NCBI RefSeq assembly: GCF_014201335.1
Contig: NZ_JACHEB010000001.1
Location: forward strand, 372,001 to 436,000
Direction: 5' to 3'
DNA length: 64,000 nt
DNA from: Tunturiibacter gelidiferens
GTDB taxonomy: Bacteria; Acidobacteriota; Terriglobia; Terriglobales; Acidobacteriaceae
Shown: one piece after another, positions 32,615-41,204 of the stretch
How positions within the stretch are numbered: position 1 is the stretch's first letter
Layout: each line of letters starts with the position of its first letter
Notes under the pieces: generated by a model
What the model was told of the DNA's origin: nothing
The model's database searches: none
The model's input: the letters and a program-made list of their open reading frames with translations, nothing else
Position numbers and translations under genes: made by a program

Positions 32615-34738
32615 ATGCTTCCGCCTGGCTGGCGCCCGTCGCATTCGCGTTGCCTGTCGACTCTCCTGCTTTACGTCGTCTCCCTCCTGGTAGCTCTCCC
32701 CGAGCCATCGGCGGGACAAGCATCCACGGGATCTTCGCCAACATCTTCGCCCGCTACGCTGATCGAAGGACTAGGGAAAGCGGTCGCACCGCTCGACGGT
32801 CCCTGGCAGTTCCATCTGGGCGACGACCCGCTCTGGGCCGTCCCCTCCTACGACGACTCTCAGTGGGAAAAGCAAATGGCACAGAGACCCTGGGGCGAGC
32901 AAGGGCACGCTAGCTACACCGGCTTCGCCTGGTACCGCCTGCGCCTTTCGCTCAACCTAGCTTCAGGCAATAGCTGCGACTTGAGCCTCCTCGTACCGCA
33001 CCTTGACGACGTATACGAGATCTACTGGAATGGACGCTCCGTCGGTCGCAGCGGAAGATTCCCTCCTTCTCCCATCTGGTACAGATCCTCCGACGAGCCC
33101 GCAATCTACATTCTTAGCCCCGGAACCACTCAGTCACCGGAGCGCGAACTTCAGGGCATCCTCGCCATCCGGGTTTGGAAAGCGCCTCTTCTCTCCGACG
33201 ATTCTGGACTATCGGGAGGGTTCGAGGGAGCCCCGGTAGTAGGCACTCCCGACTCCATCGCAGCCTACAAAACTACATTGGACTACCAGTGGCTTCGCTT
33301 CAATCTGGTCTCTTTCAGCGAGTACCTCCTATACGGAATCGCTGGCCTCCTCAGCTTCCTCTCCTGGCTTCGTGACCGGCAGCAGCGAACCCTCTTATGG
33401 ATGACCGGCTTCGCCCTGAGCCCTCTGGTCCGTCTAGCCCTCTATGGATTGCGCATCGCATGGCCCGTCGGATTATCAAACGCTCTGGGGCCTCCCGTCT
33501 CTTCAATCCGCGACATCTCTCTTTGGTTTTTGCTGCTTTGGCTTCTTCATCTCGACCACGACCCGGCATTGATTCGCCTCGCCCGCCGCTGCGCCGTTGT
33601 CAGTTTGTCTACAACCATCCTCGATGGTCTTCTGTCCCTGCTGGATGCCAGCGTCGGGTGGTTCTGGGTTATTCAGATTGCGGACGCAGTGCTCACCGGG
33701 ATCTACTTCATCACCGCCGCCATGCCTCTTCTCCTCGTCGCCCTCGCCATCAAACAACGGCGCCGCTTGGATTTGGCTCGCAGGCTTGTGGTTATCGCCG
33801 CATTTCTCTCAGGAATGATGCAAGTTATACAGGGCTTGGCGCCCCAGGGCAGTCGTTTCACGCACTGGACTCTTGCCAACAAGTTGCGCGAGCCCATCTT
33901 CTTGATCAGCGGTAGTGCTGTGTCCTTACCCACACTGACGGGAACCTTCCTGCTCGCCGCCCTTGTCTACGCGATCTATCGCACTTCGATGGAGGACCGC
34001 CGTCGTCGCAGCCTTCTCGATCATGAGATGAGCAGCGCGCGCGAGCTCCAGCAGGTGCTCATCCCAGAAACAGTTCCGTCGGTACGTGGCTTCGCGATTA
34101 CCAGCTCCTATCGCCCCGCACTTGAAGTTGGTGGAGACTTCTTTCAGATCATTCCCCTCGATGACGACTTCACCCTCGTCATCCTTGGCGATGTGAGCGG
34201 CAAGGGCATCAAGGCCGCCATCGCGGTCTCACTCATCGTCGGACTAGTGCGAGTCCTCGTTGAAACGACGCAGAGCCCTGCCCAACTGCTAACTGAACTT
34301 AATCGACGCCTGTGCGGCCGGTTGCGAGACGGCTTTGCCACGTGTCTAACCCTGCGTGTTGATTCCCACGGCAATTGCCTCATAGCGAGCGCAGGACATC
34401 CCCCACCCTATGTCAACAATCAGGAGCTCGAGGTCTCCGGCTCCTTCCCGCTCGGATTGTTTCCTTCCGTTGCGTACGAGGAGAGCTGGCTGCGTTTGCA
34501 GGTGAACGATCACCTCGCTCTCTACACCGACGGTTTACTCGAAGCCCGTAACAAGACCGGAGAAATTTACGGCTTCGACCGGGTCCGCAACCTCTTCTCT
34601 ACGCTCCCCGACGCCGCCAGGGCAACAGAAGCCGCGGTACTTTTCGGCCAGGACGACGACATCACTGTCGTCACCCTGGTCCGTGTACCCATCGGCGAAG
34701 AATCAGCCGACCTCTCCGCCAGCAGTCTGAACTTATAG
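32615..34738 (+). CDS. SpoIIE/RsbU-type PP2C phosphatase with sugar-binding-like sensor and membrane core
   Basis: 707 residues. Signal peptide (~1-35), then a beta-sandwich resembling the galactose-binding-like domain of GH2 enzymes and 7TMR-DISM receptors (PLDGPWQFHLGDDPLWAVPS, YTGFAWYRLRLSLN, YEIYWNGRSVGRSG). Seven or so membrane helices follow (~235-460), then a linker helix SARELQQVLIPETVPSVRGF and the SpoIIE phosphatase domain with metal-binding aspartates in EVGGDFFQIIPLDDDF and VILGDVSGKGIKAAIAVS, ending DDDITVVTLVRV. Such enzymes dephosphorylate STAS-domain anti-anti-sigma factors; a lone STAS protein lies at 44140. Likely converts an envelope or sugar signal into partner switching; regulation not visible. 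Confidence 0.92.
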   Translation: MLPPGWRPSHSRCLSTLLLYVVSLLVALPEPSAGQASTGSSPTSSPATLIEGLGKAVAPLDGPWQFHLGDDPLWAVPSYDDSQWEKQMAQRPWGEQGHASYTGFAWYRLRLSLNLASGNSCDLSLLVPHLDDVYEIYWNGRSVGRSGRFPPSPIWYRSSDEPAIYILSPGTTQSPERELQGILAIRVWKAPLLSDDSGLSGGFEGAPVVGTPDSIAAYKTTLDYQWLRFNLVSFSEYLLYGIAGLLSFLSWLRDRQQRTLLWMTGFALSPLVRLALYGLRIAWPVGLSNALGPPVSSIRDISLWFLLLWLLHLDHDPALIRLARRCAVVSLSTTILDGLLSLLDASVGWFWVIQIADAVLTGIYFITAAMPLLLVALAIKQRRRLDLARRLVVIAAFLSGMMQVIQGLAPQGSRFTHWTLANKLREPIFLISGSAVSLPTLTGTFLLAALVYAIYRTSMEDRRRRSLLDHEMSSARELQQVLIPETVPSVRGFAITSSYRPALEVGGDFFQIIPLDDDFTLVILGDVSGKGIKAAIAVSLIVGLVRVLVETTQSPAQLLTELNRRLCGRLRDGFATCLTLRVDSHGNCLIASAGHPPPYVNNQELEVSGSFPLGLFPSVAYEESWLRLQVNDHLALYTDGLLEARNKTGEIYGFDRVRNLFSTLPDAARATEAAVLFGQDDDITVVTLVRVPIGEESADLSASSLNL

Positions 34739-34764
34739 AGTCTGCCGCACCGAGATCAACGTGT

Positions 34765-35208
34765 TTAAGTGCCTTTGAGAACATCTTTCTTCTCATCGAA
34801 GATCCTCTTGGTATCCTCCCTCACCTTCTGTGCAATATCGGTCCATACGGGATTGATCGTCTTCAGATCCACTTCGTCCCTCTCTCTAGCTTCGTCAAAC
34901 TCTTTGGCTTTTTTCACTCCGTTCATATAACTCGACATCGTCTTCACTATCTCGAAGGCCGATGCAACCACAACACCCATATCATCTTTCAACTCCTCGG
35001 GCACTCCCTTATACACTTCAGCTTTGTGCTCTTCGATCCACTGGAAGACGATTGGTATCACAACCTCACCGACCCAACGGTTGTAAGCGTCCAACCCTTC
35101 AACTCCTGCAATCCAGGACGGATGCATCGCCCAATCTGGATGAGCGCCGCAAAGTCCAAATCCATTACCCGGTTTAATTAAGCATTGAGTGGTCCATTTG
35201 ATATGCAT
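34765..35208 (-). CDS. Hypothetical cytosolic protein, 147 aa
   Basis: I do not recognise the family. Start ATG at 35208 with GGAG seven bases upstream is preferred to the longer frame. The protein is soluble, with IKWTTQCLIKPGNGFGLCGA and HPDWAMHPSWIAGVEGLDAY at the front, a central helix (VVIPIVFQWIEEHKAEVYKG) and a charged helical tail (AKEFDEARERDEVDLKTINP). No signal peptide or catalytic motif. It is convergent with the SpoIIE phosphatase gene, 26 bases apart. Confidence 0.7.
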   Translation of the reverse strand: MHIKWTTQCLIKPGNGFGLCGAHPDWAMHPSWIAGVEGLDAYNRWVGEVVIPIVFQWIEEHKAEVYKGVPEELKDDMGVVVASAFEIVKTMSSYMNGVKKAKEFDEARERDEVDLKTINPVWTDIAQKVREDTKRIFDEKKDVLKGT

Positions 35209-35455
35209 GACTGTCTCCTCGCCGATGCTGAGATATAGAAGCTGTCTACAATTGCAGTGAGATTTCAGGGGGGACACCTACAACCCGGTTGGCCACCAGA
35301 GCTCTATCCGTCCGATCCCGCACCGCATAAACCGGCACAGCACGTTCGAGGACAAAGCTAAGGTGCAGTGTTTATAGCATTGATTCTGTGTCGTTGCATA
35401 TGGAAGCAATGGATAAAAGTGGGAGATTCGGAAGCGAGGACGGGCAAATACGGCT

Positions 35456-37600
35456 TCAAGTTCCGCGTAAATCAAGCAACACGTCCTCGCGAAGGTAAGC
35501 GCTCACTGTTGCGAGGGAAGCAGCAATCCTGACAACAGCCGGTTCATTCGCTGTTGTTTGAGGAATAGGCACCGAGCGCGCCACCAACGGTGGATCCGGC
35601 GTTTTAGAAACATCAACTGTACTCATGCCACGAATCTCTTTGAGCACACTCGTGGAAGTGGCGACCGCTTCTGCAACTCGCGGATCGTCTACGCCCGCTT
35701 CGCCAACCAAACCTCGCCGCAGGATTGCTAGTCGCAACATGAAGATGCTGCGTATCAGAGGCAACCACGAACGAATTCGACGCCGTGATGTGAGATCGAG
35801 TTCCCTCTCCCGTCTGAATTCGAGCAATACAGCATCAGCCAGATCGCGAACTTTGTCGAAGTTATTTTCAATCTTCTCCCGTAATCGCGTGACGGCAGGG
35901 GCCGCTTCGACACTGCCACGCGCCGGAAGCTCCGTGATGCAATCAAGAGTTTCATCAAATAGTTGCGTCATCGTAGTTGCAGCAGGACGCGACCATAGTC
36001 GATCAAAGATCAGCCACATTGCAACTAGCCCGAGAAAAATTCCAAATACGCGATCCCGCACCTGAGTGAGCCCCACGTTATAGTGTGGATCGGTCAGATG
36101 GACACTCTCATAAGCGAGTGCCATCTGACGGCCGGCATACGCGATGCGTGGTGAAGCAGTGAAGACCCAGGCTGAGCAGAAGATAGCCGCGGCCAACGTC
36201 AAACTGAAACCGCCTATGGATTGCACACGCGGCAGAATGAGTATCTGGGCCACAAAGGCAAAGACACCACCAATAGCCGCTCCAAAGAAGCGAAGCATCT
36301 GCTTCTGCCGTGAGGCCCCTGCACTCGAGAGCCCCGTCACGATGCACGTGGTAAGAGCGACGGACAGACCGGGCCAATTAACGGCCCAATAAAATAGATA
36401 GCAACAAATAGCGGCGAGAGACGCGCGCATGGCGAAACGGAGGGTTGCGGGATCCGTAATCGCTCCGGGCCGAATCAGACCCTTCGGTTCTGCGTGTTGT
36501 TCGGGAACGCGTTCAGCAATCAAATGGCTTGAGTAAACCTGCGTAAGTATGGCAACCGAATATTCGAGCCGATACACCGGCGAGTGACGCAGTTCGCCGG
36601 GCTGCGGAGCAGGCAACGGAATAGGTTCCGGTGCACTTCCTGCAATAAAATCCGCTCGCACCTGATCAATAGCATTCACTATCGCACGCAGTCGCGCTTG
36701 CTGATTGGGAACAGCTTGACCAGGCATCTCCACCAGACTGTAAGTGAATTCAACCATGTTGCCGATGAGACCGATGGCTGAGTTTTGTTCGTCGCGAACC
36801 CGTCGCGAATAGTTCAGCTCGAGTAATGTCTTTCGTATGCGTCCGGTCCCGATCATGAAGTATTGCCGCACACGCCGTCGAAGCAACGGTCCTGGTGTAC
36901 GCCCGTCCGAGATCACTTCAAGACAGTTACGTAAAATTAAGAGTCTCGTATCGAGACCGCGCTGCACGCCATTTTGCTTTTTGTCGATTGCTAAGACATA
37001 TTGGACGGCCAGAAAGGTCGCGATGCCGATAAGCAGGCTCAGCAAAATGTAAAGGATGTTCTCAAAACGAGCATCTGAAGAGAGTCGCGCATCATCGAGA
37101 ACGTCGATGCCCGTAGCCACGTAGAGTCCGAAACTGGTCGCCGCTGCGTGATCCTCCCCAGCTTCAATCAACCAGCAAGCGAGGAATAGCGTACAGACGA
37201 CCCAGAGAAAATGCAGCATTGGAGATCCAAGCACGAAGACCGCACCGCACAGTACCCAGATGGCGGCAAAAAAAAGGAACAGGATGCATTTTTTCGCTGC
37301 GCGAAAGCTCGCTGCAGGCGTGTCCTGCATCAGCAGGAGCGGATAATAGACCCCGAGCACAGCGCTTGGTAACCGAAAGGTCAGCACCAGGATGGCTGCA
37401 ATCACGGTTGCAACCGTGTATTGAACCACTTTTTCGAGGCGTCCTGGATACGGCTCGAGCTCATTGCGTACAAGCCGCCACAGCCCTAACTGATATGACC
37501 GCCGCGTCCGTGCCGCTATGGAAGCGGAACTAGCGATGACTGCCTCCCTGAATCGTGACAAGGCTCGTGGCACCCACCCGCAGCACTTCGGCCGGCGCAT
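35456..37600 (-). CDS. FUSC-family aromatic-acid/fusaric-acid efflux membrane protein
   Basis: 714 residues with two sets of about five to six membrane helices, each followed by a cytoplasmic helical region, typical of FUSC/AaeB/YccS proteins (YTVATVIAAILVLTFRLPSA, LLYILLSLLIGIATFLAVQ in half one; ASLAAICCYLFYWAVNWPGL and CIVTGLSSAGASRQKQMLRF in half two). It is the last gene of an operon TolC-YtcA-HlyD-FUSC that together should form a tripartite efflux system for aromatic acids or similar anions. The frame as given overlaps the HlyD gene by 71 bases; an internal GTG (37570) or TTG (37561) start would shorten the overlap. Confidence 0.9.
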   Translation of the reverse strand: MRRPKCCGWVPRALSRFREAVIASSASIAARTRRSYQLGLWRLVRNELEPYPGRLEKVVQYTVATVIAAILVLTFRLPSAVLGVYYPLLLMQDTPAASFRAAKKCILFLFFAAIWVLCGAVFVLGSPMLHFLWVVCTLFLACWLIEAGEDHAAATSFGLYVATGIDVLDDARLSSDARFENILYILLSLLIGIATFLAVQYVLAIDKKQNGVQRGLDTRLLILRNCLEVISDGRTPGPLLRRRVRQYFMIGTGRIRKTLLELNYSRRVRDEQNSAIGLIGNMVEFTYSLVEMPGQAVPNQQARLRAIVNAIDQVRADFIAGSAPEPIPLPAPQPGELRHSPVYRLEYSVAILTQVYSSHLIAERVPEQHAEPKGLIRPGAITDPATLRFAMRASLAAICCYLFYWAVNWPGLSVALTTCIVTGLSSAGASRQKQMLRFFGAAIGGVFAFVAQILILPRVQSIGGFSLTLAAAIFCSAWVFTASPRIAYAGRQMALAYESVHLTDPHYNVGLTQVRDRVFGIFLGLVAMWLIFDRLWSRPAATTMTQLFDETLDCITELPARGSVEAAPAVTRLREKIENNFDKVRDLADAVLLEFRRERELDLTSRRRIRSWLPLIRSIFMLRLAILRRGLVGEAGVDDPRVAEAVATSTSVLKEIRGMSTVDVSKTPDPPLVARSVPIPQTTANEPAVVRIAASLATVSAYLREDVLLDLRGT

Positions 37601-38756
37601 TGAGGATTCGAACGCGGACCGGATAACGTGCAGCCAGATGCACCCAGTTGAGTGTTCGTTCGGTTGCCGGCAGACCAGGTTTTAGGACACCAACGACATC
37701 AGGGTCAGGTATAACCCCGAAACCAATACTGTCGACGACTCCGTCAAACTCCGTATTGGGGGCCTGCATAATAAACACCCTCGCGTGATCGCCAGGATGA
37801 ATGTGAACGAGTTGGTCCTCGCGGAAGTTTGCGACCGTCCACCAGATTCGCGCATCGATCAGCGTGAACAGTTGATCCCCGATATGTGCGTAGGCACCCT
37901 CGGCTATCGTCAGATTGGTCACTCGCGCATCGAAGGGTGCGTACACCCGGCAATGGTTGAGGTTATAGTGAGCGTGCTCCACGGCGGCCTGCCGGCCCTC
38001 GCGCTGTGTCGTCAGTGGATCGAGGATCCTGACCTCGTGCCCGCGCTGCTCAACCTGCGCTGCATTCTGACCAACCTCGGCGACCGATTGAGTCTGTTCT
38101 TCAAGAGCAGCCTTGAGCGACGCTTGTTTCAGCACCAGTTGCGCCTGCGCCTGCCGAAGCTGTTCAGCTCTGGCCTTGGTGTTCGAGCGCAGTTGATCTA
38201 CCTGATCCGCAGTCACGAACTTTCTGGCCAGCAACGGCTCGGTACGCTTGAGATTGCTCTCCGCATAGTCATATTCAGCCTCCGCCTGCTTGACGACGGC
38301 CTCCGCATGTCCTACGTCAGCCGTTGCTTCATCGATCAACGTTGTAGCCCGATGCATCGCAGCTTCAGAAGCGTTTTGCGCGGCTCTTTGAGCAATGACG
38401 GCACTCCTCTGACCGGCAATTTGGCGCGACTGATCGAGAATATTGCCTTCGAGCGCGGCCTGTTCCGAAAGAGCTTGCTGAAGGGCATAACGATAAGGCA
38501 GATCGTCGATCTCATAGAGCAGATCGCCCTTGTGCACAAACTGATTATCCTGCACGGCCAGGTGCACTACTGGCCCTTCTACAACCGGTGCAATCCCAAT
38601 AAAATTTGCGAACACTGTAGCGTCGTCTGTTCGTGGATGAGTCGACGTCAACACAATAACCAAAATGAGGCAAAGAACAGCGCTCGCGATGATGGTCATC
38701 GAGATCGTTTTCCCCACTGGATCTGCGACCGTTCGAGGATCAATGGAATCGTCCAT
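37530..38756 (-). CDS. HlyD-family membrane fusion protein
   Basis: 408-residue periplasmic adaptor. ATG at 38756 with AGGAGG eight bases upstream is a clear start. One N-terminal helix (TIIASAVLCLILVIVLTSTH), the first half of the lipoyl domain (VEGPVVHLAVQDNQFVHKGD), a long alpha-hairpin coiled coil (QAEAEYDYAESNLKRTEPLL, RAEQLRQAQAQLVLKQASLK), the second lipoyl half (YAPFDARVTNLTIAEGAYAH) and a beta-barrel (WWTVANFREDQLVHIHPGDH). Adaptor between the FUSC pump and TolC of the same operon; it follows ytcA directly. Confidence 0.95.
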   Translation of the reverse strand: MDDSIDPRTVADPVGKTISMTIIASAVLCLILVIVLTSTHPRTDDATVFANFIGIAPVVEGPVVHLAVQDNQFVHKGDLLYEIDDLPYRYALQQALSEQAALEGNILDQSRQIAGQRSAVIAQRAAQNASEAAMHRATTLIDEATADVGHAEAVVKQAEAEYDYAESNLKRTEPLLARKFVTADQVDQLRSNTKARAEQLRQAQAQLVLKQASLKAALEEQTQSVAEVGQNAAQVEQRGHEVRILDPLTTQREGRQAAVEHAHYNLNHCRVYAPFDARVTNLTIAEGAYAHIGDQLFTLIDARIWWTVANFREDQLVHIHPGDHARVFIMQAPNTEFDGVVDSIGFGVIPDPDVVGVLKPGLPATERTLNWVHLAARYPVRVRILNAPAEVLRVGATSLVTIQGGSHR

Positions 38757-38768
38757 ATAAGACACCTC

Positions 38769-39083
38769 CTAGTAAAAGAGAGCCAGCCACAACAGACATG
38801 TGAGCGTAATCGAGAGCGCGATGTACACCAGGCCAAGTGGATTCAGACGAGCTTCATACCCCAACCGCCTAAGCACTAGATGTATCGCTACGGTTAGTGC
38901 AATACCGAGGACAAGGCAAATCAGCCATCCCGGAAAATAAGAGCCGTAGATGCCGATCGACGGTGCCCGTCGGCAGCCGCAGAGCGTGGCCAACGGCATC
39001 AGCCTCCAGAATCGAGGGCGACGTGGTCCTCGAGAATCTATGACTCCGAGGAATGACTTAGCAGGCCAATGAAAGTGGTTCAT
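38769..39083 (-). CDS. YtcA-family small lipoprotein/membrane protein
   Basis: 104 residues with the YtcA hallmark LATLCGCRRAPSIGIYGSYF (Cys pair and G-x-Y-x-S-x-F-P) followed by two hydrophobic helices (LICLVLGIALTVAIHLVLRR, LVYIALSITLTCLLWLALFY). YtcA-like small proteins recur between TolC and HlyD genes of FUSC-type operons; their role is unknown, perhaps assembly. Start ATG overlaps the TolC stop (ATGA), indicating translational coupling. Confidence 0.85.
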   Translation of the reverse strand: MNHFHWPAKSFLGVIDSRGPRRPRFWRLMPLATLCGCRRAPSIGIYGSYFPGWLICLVLGIALTVAIHLVLRRLGYEARLNPLGLVYIALSITLTCLLWLALFY

Positions 39084-40534
39084 GGCGCTGGTCTCCTCGC
39101 CGTGGTTTTAAGAAGATCTCCCGTGCTGTACGCCAGCTCCGCCAGGGAATTAAGTACACCGACCCGCGCTGTAATGTCAGCCGAACGAGCATCAGCCAAG
39201 TCGCGCTCGGCGGCCAGGAGGTCGACCAGGTTGCGTATACCAAGTCGATAACTCTGCAGTGCAGCTTCATAAGAATCCGTCGAGGCGGTCAACAGCATGG
39301 TCGCGGCATCGCGTTGTCGGAACGCAGTGTTGACATCCGAATAGGCCCGCCAAACCTCATCACTCACCTCATCGCGCATACGATCAACCGCGGACTGCGC
39401 TTGTTTCTGCGAAGCATGTGCCTGTTCGACTTCGTTCCTGCGGCGCCCGCCATCGAACACGGTCCAGTTCAGCGAAAGGTCCGCGTGATAAGTATTTGCG
39501 CCAGCATACACACCTGCAAATGGATTTTGTTGGCCAAATGCTCTGAGAAAACCCTCGTCGCCCTGAATCGTCAACCGGGGGTACCACTCGGAACGAGCGC
39601 TCGTAATCGCGCCGCTGGCCGCGCGAACCCGCTCCATCTGAGCAAGCAGATCAGGGCGTTGCGAGAGAGCCTTATTGATCGCATGCTCAGCAGTTTCATT
39701 CAACTCATTTGGAATTGGGAGGCTGTCGAGATTCTGAACTTTGTAGTCACCGGCTGGAGATGCTGTGAGTACGGTCGCAAGATCACCCGAAGCGATCAGG
39801 CGCGCGCCTCGTGCCGACTCGAGGTTATAGACAGCACGGGCCTCCGCGCTGCGAGCCTCGAGTAAATCAGGAACCGTGGCCACACCAAGATCAAGTCGTT
39901 GCTCGGCTGCTTCGCGAACGGTGCGTGCCGAAGTTAGATTGGCCTCGGCTGCAGCAACTTCACCTTGAGTCTGCTGAAGCCGGAAGAAGGCCGCAAGCAC
40001 CCTGCTCACGATCTTCAAGTGAACCTGGTTGAATTCAAAGTTGGCTGCCAGAAGCTGTGCACGGTCCTCGTCGATGTGTCCGCGACGCTCGCCGAAATCG
40101 AGAAGCGTATAGGAGAGGCTGACGGCAAGATCGTACTCTCCGATCGTTTGCAGCGCAAAGTTTTCATTGATCAGAGCGCCGTCCTTCGACGTTACCCCTA
40201 AAGCGCCCGCCACCAGTGTGGGATACAGGTCAGAGCGGGAGATTCCTAATCGGTCTGCGCGGCCTTTGGCGAATGCCCAGGCTTCACGAGTCTCAGGATT
40301 ATTTAGCTCTGCGAGATCGATCAGCTCCGCGAGTGTATAAATATGGGTCGGGTCAAGCTTCAACTCGTTTCCCGGCCCCGCATGCAAACCGCTCTCTGTG
40401 CGGTTGCTATCCCATGGGCGGTCAGGAACCTGCGGGGCTCGTTGCGGATGCGCGATAACTGGCAGAACGATGCAGACGAAGGCAATGCTCCACATTCGTC
40501 CGCAATTCGACGGGAGTAATCCTTGTATTTTCAT
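39080..40534 (-). CDS. TolC-family outer-membrane efflux protein
   Basis: 484 residues. Signal peptide (~1-30, ending VIAHPQ), then the two repeated TolC halves. Visible landmarks: YTLAELIDLAELNNPETREA, QVHLKIVSRVLAAFFRLQQT, LIASGDLATVLTASPAGDY-type linker, and in the second half INKALSQRPDLLAQMERVRA, SEWYPRLTIQGDEGFLRAFG and LNWTVFDGGRRRNEVEQAHA. It forms the outer-membrane exit duct for the HlyD/FUSC pair downstream. First gene of the operon; GGAG immediately before the ATG plus GAAGAG further up. Confidence 0.95.
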   Translation of the reverse strand: MKIQGLLPSNCGRMWSIAFVCIVLPVIAHPQRAPQVPDRPWDSNRTESGLHAGPGNELKLDPTHIYTLAELIDLAELNNPETREAWAFAKGRADRLGISRSDLYPTLVAGALGVTSKDGALINENFALQTIGEYDLAVSLSYTLLDFGERRGHIDEDRAQLLAANFEFNQVHLKIVSRVLAAFFRLQQTQGEVAAAEANLTSARTVREAAEQRLDLGVATVPDLLEARSAEARAVYNLESARGARLIASGDLATVLTASPAGDYKVQNLDSLPIPNELNETAEHAINKALSQRPDLLAQMERVRAASGAITSARSEWYPRLTIQGDEGFLRAFGQQNPFAGVYAGANTYHADLSLNWTVFDGGRRRNEVEQAHASQKQAQSAVDRMRDEVSDEVWRAYSDVNTAFRQRDAATMLLTASTDSYEAALQSYRLGIRNLVDLLAAERDLADARSADITARVGVLNSLAELAYSTGDLLKTTARRPAP

Positions 40535-40701
40535 CTCCGGAACTCTTCACACTGAACGCAGATTTGTTGAAGACAAGTTGAGCCAGCTTATCCTATGTGC
40601 AACACTCTGGACCGATTGCAAGTAATCTGGAATCCACTCGAACTCTGCAGCGCGATAGAGGCGTTAGTCATGGATAGGCGCAGAACGGGTGGGTGAACTC
40701 G

Positions 40702-40941
40702 CAGTTATTTAATCACACGTCGACGATCCAGGTTATCGAGCATTTCGTGAAACAGAAGACCGGGAAGACTGTGTACCAAGAAATCTGAGCCCATGGCGGC
40801 GGTCGATTTCGCGTGAGTTAGACGAACTGCCTCCGAGTGCACACAGATGATGACGTGAAGTTGGAGTATCTCGACCGCGACAAGTTTGTGATTCAGATTC
40901 GCGAGGCAAAGGACAAGGAATCGCCTGCGAACGATCCCTAA
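40702..40941 (+). pseudogene. C-terminal remnant of a phospholipase C / acid phosphatase
   Basis: About 80 codons in three frames preserve the C-terminal part of an alkaline-phosphatase-like phospholipase C: LFNHTSTIQVIEHFVKQKTG and KTVYQE (40702-40785), then in another frame SPWRRSISRELD (about 40790-40830), then LRVHTDDDVKLEYLDRDKFV with QIREAKDKESPANDP and a stop (40831-40941). The catalytic N-terminal three quarters are missing. Family assignment comes from the 'F-N-H-T-S' and 'W-R-R-S-I-S' spacing and is made from memory. Confidence 0.6.
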
Positions 40942-41204
40942 TCGTCTCCGCTACAACGGATGCGGAGCGATTCCCAGTTGAAGCGCGTCCAAGGACGCCA
41001 TCCAACGTGACGTTTACTCTGCGACCGAAGACATGATAGTTGGGCTTACCGCCTAGTCGAATGCCTTAATTCCCGTGCCCTATACTGCGACGCCATCCCG
41101 AATATTCCATTTTCTTTCATTATTGTGAAATTCGTACCCGCCATATGGTCATTATTTAGATCATTGTGCTATTGTCCTCCAGTTACACAAAGGATGGTGT
41201 TCCT

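Noticed and set aside
37785..38879. 364-codon plus-strand open frame
   Set aside because: Antisense to the HlyD and ytcA genes, which have clear family motifs and ribosome sites.
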